DNA from: Ichthyosporea sp. XGB-2017a
Taxonomy: Eukaryota; Opisthokonta; Ichthyosporea
Reading direction: 5' to 3'
Length of the DNA stretch: 31,329 bases
Assembly: GCA_002811675.1 (NCBI GenBank)
Contig: PDIM01000039.1
Coordinates: 1 to 31,329, forward strand
Position numbers and translations under genes: made by a program. The stretch's first letter is position 1, and each line of letters starts with the position of its first letter. This document shows positions 10,598 through 18,992 of this stretch, in pieces. The notes under the pieces are model-generated. The model did no database searches, was not told the origin of the DNA, and worked only from the letters and a program-made list of their open reading frames with translations.

Positions 10598-10710
10598 CTA
10601 CAAGCACCTCCTCTTCATGCCCAACCGCCCTTTATCTGGAACTAGTTAAAACATAGGAAGTTGATTAGATTAGAGGGATAGAAGATTTGTGCAGTTAAAA
10701 TTTCGCTTAA

Positions 10711-12546
10711 ATGGCATTCAGAGGAAAACTTCCTTACAACACTTCTGTGTTTCGAAATGGACTGACCCTGTCTAGACAATTCTCTTCAAGTTTTGCGGCG
10801 AAGTCTTGGCCCAAGGACAACAAAGTTGTGGGTGTAGCTCAAGGTACACCGCGAAGCGAGATTGGCCTGTCTGGTCTTGAAGTTTTTCCAAGTGTTCAGC
10901 AAGCAAATGCATCTTCTAAGCTTTTGAACTTTCGGGATGCGAAAGTAGCATACCGAAATGAGTCTAGCTTCGAGTTAATAAGGTCTATTTTGGTCTTTAA
11001 GGCCTGCTCAATGAAGTGGTTGGTTAACATTGCCCCCAACATTTTGAAATTTGCAGAAAAAGCCGGTATTGAGAAGCCTATATATGCAGCTATAAAACAT
11101 ACCTTCTACAAACAGTTTTGTGCCGGTGAAAGAGCTGGGGAAGTGCATCCTGTTATTTCAAAGCTGGAAAGAAGCTCTGTAGGAACAGTTTTAGATTTGT
11201 CAATTGAGGTTGATAAGGATAAGTCTGTTGGAGATGAAAGGTGCGACGAGGTAAAAGACTTGATATTGGAGTGTATTGACGCCACTTCTGTACAAGAAGG
11301 TAGTTTTGCAGCAATTAAGGTGACATCCTTAGCACCGCCTTCTCTGCTACAGAAAATGTCACAAATGTTGACATATATTAAAACTCTTTTTGCTCATTTT
11401 GACAAGGAAAAGAACGGCAAAGTTAATTTGCATAACTTCACACTTGCCTTGAAAGAAATGGGCTATGGCCTGAATGATGAGGAGATTATTATGTTGTTTA
11501 ACAGAATGGACAAGACCAAAGATGGGGAGATTGACTACATTGAGTTCACTCAAAGTATGCAGATTGATCACCCATCGACCAAAGAGTTTTTGAAGTTAAG
11601 GAACAGGAAGAATGTAAGAATTACGAACAAATCTTTCCTGGTCAGCTATCACGATGACACACATGACATTGAAGTTGCGACGCCAAAGGGGGCCGACGCT
11701 GATGTTTTCCCACCACCGAAATGGAGTGATAATGACATTAGTAAAGCCGCTCGACTGTTTGCTAGAATGGATGAAATCTGTGAAAGAGCAATTGAGAAAA
11801 AAGTAAGAATCATGGTTGACGCGGAACAAAGCTATTTCCAGCCTGCCATTGATAATATGGCGCAACGTATGCAAAGAAAATACAACAAAAGCGAGGTTTG
11901 CGGAGATTTTGGACCTGTCGTATATAACACCTATCAAATGTATCTTAAGGACAGTTATGATAATTTGACAAGAGACATGGAAATTTCAAAGAGGGAAGGT
12001 TGGAAATTTGGAGCGAAGCTTGTTCGTGGTGCTTACATGGTTGCCGAAAGAGAGCTGGCGAAAGAACTTGGTACGCCTTCCCCAGTTCATGAGACCAAAG
12101 AGAACACAGATAAGTGCTTTGATAGCGGTGTTACCTGTTTGTTAGAGGAAATCAAAAATTCAAAGTTTTCAACTGATCCTAACCGGAAAGTGAGTTTTAT
12201 GGTTGCATCTCACAATGAGAACTCAGTGAAAATGACCTGTAAGCAAATGGAAGATTTTGGAATTTCTAGAGACGCTGGAAATGTGTATTTTGGACAACTC
12301 ATGGGAATGTGCAACCACATTTCAATGTCTCTTGGGTTCCATGACTACGGGATTAAGAAGTATGTTCCTTACGGGCCTTTGAAAGAGACTATTCCGTACC
12401 TGATTCGTCGAGCCCAGGAAAATAGTGATGTGCTATCAAGTACAGAGATCGAAAGGTCTTTGATGTTAAATGAGCTTCGTCGCCGAGTGGGGCTTGGATT
12501 CTTGAACAAACCTGTTGCCGACCAGTCGATCAGTAATGCCATGTAA
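10711..12546 (+). CDS. PRODH: Proline dehydrogenase, mitochondrial, with an EF-hand pair insertion
   Basis: This flavoenzyme of the mitochondrial inner membrane oxidises proline to pyrroline-5-carboxylate and passes electrons to ubiquinone. The 611-residue intronless product is close to metazoan PRODH length. The N-terminus (MAFRGKLPYNTSVFRNGLTL) is Arg/Ser-rich with no acid, as in a transit peptide. The TIM-barrel motifs are intact: RIMVDAEQSYFQPAI, FNTYQ-like YNTYQMYLKDSYDN, GAKLVRGAYMVAERE, MVASHNENSV, YFGQLMGMC, KYVPYGPL and IPYLIRRAQENSD. Between the N-terminal helices and the catalytic barrel sit two EF-hand loops at residues 231-242 and 267-278. The second (DKTKDGEIDYIE) has all calcium ligands, while the first has Asn at position 12. 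The insertion occupies the place where animal PRODH has a helical EF-hand-like region. Calcium control of the enzyme is my inference. A candidate TATA box lies 114 bp upstream. Confidence 0.97.
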   Translation: MAFRGKLPYNTSVFRNGLTLSRQFSSSFAAKSWPKDNKVVGVAQGTPRSEIGLSGLEVFPSVQQANASSKLLNFRDAKVAYRNESSFELIRSILVFKACSMKWLVNIAPNILKFAEKAGIEKPIYAAIKHTFYKQFCAGERAGEVHPVISKLERSSVGTVLDLSIEVDKDKSVGDERCDEVKDLILECIDATSVQEGSFAAIKVTSLAPPSLLQKMSQMLTYIKTLFAHFDKEKNGKVNLHNFTLALKEMGYGLNDEEIIMLFNRMDKTKDGEIDYIEFTQSMQIDHPSTKEFLKLRNRKNVRITNKSFLVSYHDDTHDIEVATPKGADADVFPPPKWSDNDISKAARLFARMDEICERAIEKKVRIMVDAEQSYFQPAIDNMAQRMQRKYNKSEVCGDFGPVVYNTYQMYLKDSYDNLTRDMEISKREGWKFGAKLVRGAYMVAERELAKELGTPSPVHETKENTDKCFDSGVTCLLEEIKNSKFSTDPNRKVSFMVASHNENSVKMTCKQMEDFGISRDAGNVYFGQLMGMCNHISMSLGFHDYGIKKYVPYGPLKETIPYLIRRAQENSDVLSSTEIERSLMLNELRRRVGLGFLNKPVADQSISNAM

Positions 12547-12768
12547 GCCTTGCTGTTTGAGATGTAAATACATTTTCTTTCGTTTGGCCCTAGTGTATGT
12601 ACTACTGTGCATAGACTGGGCCAAACCATATCAGTTCGGGGGAGAGCACTGGACTGCTACTGCTATTTAATTATGTCTAAAATATATATACCTACTGTGT
12701 GCTATTTCTTCCAACGAACACATTCAAACAATCATCGACTATAATGTATCTTCAGTTATTAAATATTA

Positions 12769-12774
12769 AATAAA
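12769..12774 (+). terminator. Candidate polyadenylation signal of PRODH
   Basis: AATAAA, 223 bp after the stop codon and the only consensus hexamer on this strand before the next gene. Confidence 0.45.
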
Positions 12775-13044
12775 GGAAGCCTCAGAAAGCAAATAATTCA
12801 ATGGTGATTATACAGGCCGGGCAGCAGCTAGCTATAGTCGGATATAACAACAAGCCATATAGGGAAGGTGGTTATTTCCTTATATATCATTCAAATTAAA
12901 ATTAGCTGGAGCTGTTGTTGCTGTACATCATGTAAATATTAATATTATAATTATGCATGTTACAATAATGACTCTTCGCTAATCTGGCCAGGTATGTGTG
13001 AATCCCCACGTCTAAAGCTTGCTTAAGGTCCAGTGTGTGTATGG

Positions 13045-13078
13045 GATCCATATATTGGAAGAGATCCATATATTGGAA
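13045..13078. repeat. Two tandem 16-bp units with 18-bp period
   Basis: GATCCATATATTGGAA occurs twice, 2 bp apart, about 80-110 bp before the receptor's first in-frame ATG. Each unit contains a CCATATATTGG core, which resembles a CArG/SRF-type CC(A/T)6GG box with one base extra. It could be a paired binding site in the promoter or leader. Confidence 0.6.
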
Positions 13079-13156
13079 TTGGAAGAGAACCTAGGCGAAC
13101 TCTGCTGCTCTCCTTGCAGAACCGCCTATCTGACCTTGTGGTTGCACTTGCTAGCC

Positions 13157-16100
13157 ATGTATTCAAACAGCAGAAGTATGAAGGGCGGAGGGGGGGGAAG
13201 ACTACTACTTTTAGCTATTTGCATATTGTGTCTTGCTACATGCATCGGGGAGGCTTCCGAGGTTACTCTCGGGGGGCTTTTCCCAATGGAGCTCGCTCAG
13301 GGAAAAGAAAGAGAAGCTCATTTCAACTTGGCTATAAAGTTGATAAATGATAAAACTGACGGCTGGTTTGATGATGTCTTGCCAACAATCACTTTGAAAG
13401 GTTCTACAAACGACTCTGCATGCGATGGGAGTACGGCATTGGGTAGTGCCCTTCATCAATTGTTCACTGTAAAAGTGACCGGACTTATTGGGGCTGCTTG
13501 CTCAAGTGCATCAGTTGCTGCTGCTTTAGTAGCTCGAGTTTTTAAAGCACCTCAGATTTCCTACTCTTCGACTAGCCCAGTGTTGTCAAGTGCGGCTGAT
13601 TACCCCTACTTCGCGAGAACAGTTCTTTCAGATGATTTTCAAGGCTTGATAATGATAGAAGTTCTCATAAAAAACAACTGGAAGTGGGTTGGGCTTATGG
13701 TTGAGGATTCTCAGTATGGACTTGGGATTTCCAATGTCATGTTAAGTCTTGCCACTGAAAATTCATTAGGTATAACCTTTATTCAGGAAGTGTTTTCGTC
13801 TACCAGCTCAGACGAAGTAATTCAATCTCAAATAGGGGTCCTTAACAGTAAATCCATTAAGATTATGATACTTATCGCTAACGCAATTGTGGCAGAAAAA
13901 ATTGTGCGCAATATGGCAGCTTTAGAAAATGCAAATGAACTGAAGTGGGAGAGGAAATTGCAGTTTATTCTGTCAGACTCTACAGCAGGCACGACGTTTA
14001 CTACAGCTCCTTTAAATGTTTATTCAAACTTCTTTGATGGCGCGATTGGATTGAGGCCTGTTCAGTCCTTTGGGGAGTTGTCTGATAGCTATTTAAACAT
14101 TTGGAAAGGCCTCAGTTCGGCCCAATACTTTGACTCGGATGGTGATAGGAGCACTGTCAATACGTATGGTCCATCAACCTTTGATGCAGTGGTTGCAATG
14201 GCAAAGGCCATTCATGCTGTTAATTTGGAAGGGAAAGACTTTAAGAATGGAACTCTCATTTTAGAAAAGATCCTTCTCTCCGACTTCCTTGGAGTAACAG
14301 GCCCGATCAAATTTAACAGCAACGGGGATAGGTCAACAGGGATGTATCAGATAATGAATTTTCAATACCCCACCTTGTCGAGTAGGGGGCGACAGCAAAG
14401 GAGGGCATCTAGTGATTCGAAAACGTGGGCACAAGTGGGTAGCTGGGAAAGCACCACAGGGGTAGTGTACACTTCCCCGTTTATATACGTGGACAATTCA
14501 ACCATAAGCCCTTTGGATGGTTCTTGTTTAGATTGGTGCAACGGCTTGGGATCTTGCAGCTCAAATACGGGTGTATGTGATTGTTTGGACGGTTGGGTAG
14601 GTCCCTCTTGCAGCTCTCTCTCCCCCAAAGCGGTGACGGATAGAGATACATTAAATTCAATTGCATTTTGTGAAAAGTTGACATACTATCAAATCAAAAC
14701 GACACATGCTGAGGGTATAATTCAAGCGAAACTCCTCACAGGGTATGACATTGTGAGTAGGCGCTTTGATTCCACTCTAGCAATGTCAAAAAATCCCTTA
14801 AATGTTAGCGCATCGGATTTTGTTGTTCCGACGCCTCACCTTGTGGACGAGGCTGGTGTCATTATGCAGTATGAATCCCTACCTATAGCAAAAGAAGGAG
14901 AAGTCATCTACATTATGGTGTACGGAACAGGAAAAGTATGCCCGGCTAGCTTTGTTATTCAAGTTCATGAAAAGAGCTTAAGTGAGTTGCTGGACTCATG
15001 CAGCAAAAACAAGCTGACTGGCAGTAATTTGGTTAAGAATGCATCCACCGCCTGGTCAAGCTCGAAAGGAGGCGTAGTGTTTCTTGTATGCGCGGTTATT
15101 ATCTTTGTGTGTTCGTCTGTTACCACGTTCATCAAGTCGTTAAAAAATGCAAGAAAATATGCCGTGAGCGTTGATGAGAAAATAACTACAATCAACTTCC
15201 ATGTGAGCAATTTCATAGCTCTCGGGGTAATGTTTTTTGAGTTTGTCCAATATCTTTATGCAGGTTTGGCTTTGGATTCTTCATCACACTATATATCTCG
15301 AATGAGGGATGCATATGCAATATTTGGCTTTCTCAGATTCGAGTTTACGTGGTGGTTTTGGCTTGTGCTATGCTTTGTCATTCTCTACATTGTTTACACG
15401 CTGATTATTATTTTGCATCTACCGTCAAAAATTTCAAGGTACACTATGGGCAAGTATTTTTTACTTCCCTCCGTGGCCTATCTTCCCATCATATCTTCTT
15501 TAGGATTTATGCCTCTTTTGCTCACAATGATGGAGTCGCTTGTGTGTACTTATCAGACAGATAAGGCACTTATGATGGCGAAGGGAATGTGTGATACAGA
15601 ATGTTGGACGGGAGTGCATTGGCTGTACGCATCACTAGGTTTCGTAGGGCTGGTTGCTTTCGTGAATTTACAAAATCTTACTTGTTTTTTCTGGCAAGAT
15701 ATTGTGCAGGATCTGCAGATACGCTATCACCCATTGTATTATTTAGAGACAATGGTACTAAAGGCACTCGTAGTTGGGGCATTTATATTTTTCCCTGAAT
15801 TTCCCGAGTATAGTTCCTTTGCAATACTAGCATTGTATGTCTTGGCTTCTGAGCGGATACGACGGCGAATGTATAGTGCCGTTTTCTGGATAGATGATAT
15901 TCGCATCTGGATTTTTCGTACATGTGCAGTTTTCACGTTTGTGATATTCTTGTCTTCATTTGATTGGGAGGTTTCAGATTCTTTGTGGTTAGTGGCCCTA
16001 GTTTGCATTCCGACTTTAAGTCTTATCGGCCTGGGTCTGTGGATGTGGAAAAGAAAAGTTAAGTACTTTCATTTTGACCTGAATGCTTATTCCGAAAAAC

Positions 16101-16807
16101 TTCGCACCATGAAAGCTTTTTTCAGAACTGATACTGAAATAAGTTCCAAATGTGAAGCTCTCAGCCGGGTGTCCGCCAATGTCATTGATCTTCCCAAAAT
16201 GATACAGGTTGGAGTAGGTGGTTTTGAGGACCACCAGGAATGGGAAGAGATAGGCTATGCTATTGAAGACTGGAGGATCGAGAAAGACCTTTCAATGGTA
16301 GAAACTCTTTTGCTATATCACATTATTGTTTTGCGTATTCGCTTTCTCCTAATCCTATACTATAGTGACGACGACCACACTGAGTTTTTTGAATGTATTA
16401 GCAACTTGTTGAGCTTAGCTGTTGCGAAAGAGAGTTGGGATGACATTGTTTATACTTCGAAAAAAGACACTGGGCTGGCAGGCATTCCGTTTGTGGACTC
16501 AATCATGGAAACGCAAGAAGAAGCACTATCACAAGATACCCTTGATGTTGAGGATTCAGAAATAATGATGGAAGACGATGAAAATAACATAGATTCAACC
16601 TCGAAGGCCAGTTGCTCCGATGTATCGGAAGATAATTCTCCGAAGAAGTTGGAGGCTGCCAGCGAGGACGATGTTTCTAGCTTGGAAAGGCCATCGAAAC
16701 ACAACGAAGAGACCATTTCAGTGAAAACAACTGAAATCATTGACATCGATGAGCCTACATCTAATGAAGGCAAGGATCATTTGCCTGGGGGCACCACTGT
16801 AGAATAA
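13157..16807 (+). CDS. Receptor-like protein: binding-protein ectodomain, EGF module, polytopic membrane domain
   Basis: The protein has 1216 residues and no introns. An N-terminal hydrophobic core (LLLLAICILCLATCIG, about residues 15-31) is a signal peptide. Residues 35-430 form an ANF-receptor/type I periplasmic-binding fold as in class C GPCRs: VTLGGLFPM, GLIGAACSSASVAAA, APQISYSSTSPVLS, YPYFARTVLSDD and KWVGLMVEDSQYG. A six-cysteine EGF-like module (Cys spacing 3-5-6-1-8) lies near 456-485. A beta-rich spacer follows. About nine hydrophobic segments then lie between residues 638 and 965, more than the seven of class C GPCRs. The segment order and RYHPLYYLETMVLKALVVGA resemble the TRP-like C-terminal membrane domain of large EGF-containing protist proteins (inference). 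The final 250 residues are cytosolic, acidic and Ser-rich. The second ATG (13178, MKGGGGGR) would also give a good signal peptide. The ligand is unknown. Confidence 0.85.
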   Translation: MYSNSRSMKGGGGGRLLLLAICILCLATCIGEASEVTLGGLFPMELAQGKEREAHFNLAIKLINDKTDGWFDDVLPTITLKGSTNDSACDGSTALGSALHQLFTVKVTGLIGAACSSASVAAALVARVFKAPQISYSSTSPVLSSAADYPYFARTVLSDDFQGLIMIEVLIKNNWKWVGLMVEDSQYGLGISNVMLSLATENSLGITFIQEVFSSTSSDEVIQSQIGVLNSKSIKIMILIANAIVAEKIVRNMAALENANELKWERKLQFILSDSTAGTTFTTAPLNVYSNFFDGAIGLRPVQSFGELSDSYLNIWKGLSSAQYFDSDGDRSTVNTYGPSTFDAVVAMAKAIHAVNLEGKDFKNGTLILEKILLSDFLGVTGPIKFNSNGDRSTGMYQIMNFQYPTLSSRGRQQRRASSDSKTWAQVGSWESTTGVVYTSPFIYVDNSTISPLDGSCLDWCNGLGSCSSNTGVCDCLDGWVGPSCSSLSPKAVTDRDTLNSIAFCEKLTYYQIKTTHAEGIIQAKLLTGYDIVSRRFDSTLAMSKNPLNVSASDFVVPTPHLVDEAGVIMQYESLPIAKEGEVIYIMVYGTGKVCPASFVIQVHEKSLSELLDSCSKNKLTGSNLVKNASTAWSSSKGGVVFLVCAVIIFVCSSVTTFIKSLKNARKYAVSVDEKITTINFHVSNFIALGVMFFEFVQYLYAGLALDSSSHYISRMRDAYAIFGFLRFEFTWWFWLVLCFVILYIVYTLIIILHLPSKISRYTMGKYFLLPSVAYLPIISSLGFMPLLLTMMESLVCTYQTDKALMMAKGMCDTECWTGVHWLYASLGFVGLVAFVNLQNLTCFFWQDIVQDLQIRYHPLYYLETMVLKALVVGAFIFFPEFPEYSSFAILALYVLASERIRRRMYSAVFWIDDIRIWIFRTCAVFTFVIFLSSFDWEVSDSLWLVALVCIPTLSLIGLGLWMWKRKVKYFHFDLNAYSEKLRTMKAFFRTDTEISSKCEALSRVSANVIDLPKMIQVGVGGFEDHQEWEEIGYAIEDWRIEKDLSMVETLLLYHIIVLRIRFLLILYYSDDDHTEFFECISNLLSLAVAKESWDDIVYTSKKDTGLAGIPFVDSIMETQEEALSQDTLDVEDSEIMMEDDENNIDSTSKASCSDVSEDNSPKKLEAASEDDVSSLERPSKHNEETISVKTTEIIDIDEPTSNEGKDHLPGGTTVE

Positions 16808-16845
16808 ATTACAAATTATCCTTTAGGATTGCTAAATTTAATGCT

Positions 16846-16920
16846 TTTATTCTCTGTATCACCAAAAGTTATCCTTTTGGGTATTTAAACAACATACATA
16901 GGCACACAAGAAATAATAAA
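16846..16920. terminator. Overlapping polyadenylation signals of the receptor and PDI genes
   Basis: Plus-strand AATAAA lies at 16915-16920, and another overlaps the receptor stop codon at 16803-16808. Minus-strand AATAAA at 16851-16846 lies 91 bp past the PDI stop. The stop codons are only 134 bp apart, so the two 3' UTRs must overlap if the distal plus-strand signal is used. Confidence 0.45.
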
Positions 16921-16941
16921 AAAGAATTTAAGAGATACCAT

Positions 16942-18519
16942 CTAGAGTTCATCCTTCTTACCCTTCTTTTTACCCTTCTTCTTGCTACTCTTCAATGGAT
17001 AAGATGTATGGGAGTTAATATATTCAACAAAGTCTTCCACTTCACGACCCCCTTCATACTTTTGAGGATTGAACTTATCCTTGCCTGGAAGCCAAAAGAT
17101 GGTAGGGAAACCCTGGACCTGAAAAAAGTTTGGGTAATCATTCGCTGTGGCATCGATCTTTGCAATAACAACGTTTTCATTGTCCGCAAATTTTTCACCC
17201 ACCTGGTTATACTTTGGTTCCAAATTTTTACAATGTCCACACCATGGTGCATAAAATTCAACAAGAACATCCTTTTCGTTATTCATTGCAAGTTCTTCAA
17301 ATGTTTTACCAGTCAAAACAGTGACAGGTCCATCATTATTGGCTGGAGGTTCTTGCGATTTGACGAAAGGCGAAAGTTTGCCATGGACAAAGTCATCAGC
17401 AAATGATTTGATTTCTTCAGGAGCAAATTTCATTCCAGGTTGATAGTACTTTTTTCCATTCTTATCTTCAATAAGAACCACAGTTGTCTGGCTACTTACA
17501 TCAGGAAGGTCACCGATTTTGGACATGAACTCACCCTTATTAGCCAGACTGAAAACAATATCATCAGGGTAGTCCTTCGCTACCTTCAAAATTCGATTGC
17601 GGAAGTAATTACTTCCTTTTGGGTCTTTACGGTAGTCTATGTCAGCAAATACGGTTAAGAGGGGTTTCCTTTCAGCATACACATCGGCTAGATCTGACGT
17701 AATAACGCCAACAATGGGAAAGCCATTTTCCTCCATCCACGCACCAAAGGCACCCTCGGTGGCGTCTCCTTCGTAAACTGCTTCATTGCGCTCCCATTTA
17801 TGGTTTAAAACTTTAGGTTGATAGACTACAATGCTGTTCATTGGTACTCCCATTTCATTTGCCACATCAGCACTATATACATGGCCACACTTAAAGGAAG
17901 ATCTTAAGCTAAGAGCTTTCTCCTGAAAGAACTTATCCATTGTTTTCCCCTCTTCTACAAAAGCAATGATAGCAGTGGAGACACCCATATTTCGCTTCTT
18001 TTCTACATCACTCTTTGATTCCAGCAAAGTAGTCGCTGGTCCAGACATACTTGAGAGATATTTTACAATACCTTCTTCTTCCCTTGGTCCTTCATACGGA
18101 AATTCATTTCCTTTGCGGAAAATCTTAAGAGTAGGATATCCACTCACGCCATACTTGGAGGCCAATTCATTCTCAACGGTAGCATCTACTTTACCCAAAA
18201 GAACAGGATGCTCCAGCTTCTTCAGGCGACCGGCAGCTTTCTCATAGTGAGGGGCAAGGCTCTTGCAGTGCCCGCACCTACATATACACAGAAAAAAGAA
18301 AAAAAAAAAAAATTGAGCATCAGAAACAGCCCAGAAATTCGTCTTATACTAGAAAAATAAAACAACCACTTACCATGGAGCATAAAATTCGACAACAGCG
18401 AATTCGGTTTGGATGAAGGAATCAAAGTTGCTTGAAGTCAAAGTTTCAACCTCTTCTCCCCGAATAAGAGAGGGGCCCATGGCCAACGCCACAAGAAACA
18501 AAAGAGACAGTCTCAACAT
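16942..18519 (-). CDS. Protein disulfide isomerase, two exons
   Basis: This ER-lumen oxidoreductase forms and reshuffles disulfides in secreted proteins. Exon 1 is 18519-18374 and exon 2 is 18277-16942. The 96-nt intron (GTAAGT...TAG with a long polypyrimidine tract) splits the Trp codon of the first active site. The joined 493-residue protein has the canonical a-b-b'-a' length. A signal peptide (MLRLSLLFLVALAMGPSLIRG) leads. Active site one is FYAPW-CGHCK at 49-53, reconstructed across the splice. Active site two is FYAPWCGHCKNLEPKYN near 393-397. The cis-Pro loops GYPTLKIF and GFPTIFWLP are present. The C-terminus is lysine-rich and ends in KDEL, the ER retrieval signal. Exon 2 alone would lack the first CGHC Trp and the signal peptide, which supports the splice. 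Confidence 0.96.
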
Positions 18520-18992
18520 TTGCACAATCTGATAATCCACGCCTATAGAGACACTCTTAATCAAACTCACACACAGACACAGAACTAATCCTGCTGCACA
18601 CTACACAGCAGAAAACACCCAATTACCTGTACATGCCATGAAAAACCAAAACAAACCAAAACAAACATCCAGCTCTGTACAGCAGCTGCAGGCAGTATTA
18701 GGGTTAGGGAGAGGGTTATAGTTTGAGATGGCCGTGCATTATTCTCCTGCATCCAGCTACCCTACTTGATGAATTGGCGAATCACAATACACCACGACAA
18801 ACCCCATGATCACTACTTGGTGTCTGTGCTCGAAACCAGGCGACTGACGGGTATAGACTCTTATCCACTTTCTAAACAGTAATACTCTTAGACGTACCTG
18901 GCCAATGGCATTTGCACGCTTACGTTTTCTGTTTTATTGAAGAAGAAATGTTCTTTCAAATGCGGTGCTTAACAATACATTCAGAGGGTTTT
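18520..18992. other. Intergenic region between PDI and TTLL9
   Basis: The 473 bp contain the PDI promoter (minus strand) and the TTLL9 3' end, with a minus-strand AATAAA at 18938-18933, 55 bp past the TTLL9 stop. A short repeat (CAAAACAAAC type) sits at 18650-18667, and a telomere-like motif lies at 18698. No coding frame is seen. Confidence 0.55.
18698..18718. repeat. Short interstitial TTAGGG tract
   Basis: Two perfect TTAGGG units followed by a degenerate third (GAGAGGGTTA). It is far too short to be a telomere. It could be a chance match, a repair-inserted telomeric scrap, or a telobox-like promoter element of the PDI gene. Confidence 0.5.

Larger units (their letters stand above)
8296..10710. 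other. 2.4-kb region without a recognisable gene
   Basis: No frame here exceeds 80 codons (9361-9119 minus, 8960-8733 minus, 9368-9562 plus) and none shows known motifs or continues through plausible splice sites. I found no tRNA-like or rRNA-like sequence by eye. The region holds the 5' flank of the MFS gene on the left, two simple tetranucleotide repeats, and the proline dehydrogenase promoter on the right. It becomes AT-rich towards 10,300-10,620. A long non-coding RNA or a degraded element cannot be excluded. Confidence 0.5.
12547..13156. other. Intergenic region between PRODH and the receptor gene
   Basis: AT-rich spacer of 610 bp. It contains the PRODH 3' end with AATAAA at 12769-12774, 223 bp after the stop, and the 5' flank of the receptor gene. 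The receptor frame stays open back to 13019, but without an ATG. No further gene is visible. Confidence 0.6.

Noticed and set aside
13157-16807. Calling the receptor a GABA-B-type GPCR
   Set aside because: The ectodomain fits, but the membrane part has about nine hydrophobic segments and lacks recognisable class C seven-helix motifs, so the GPCR label would overstate the evidence.
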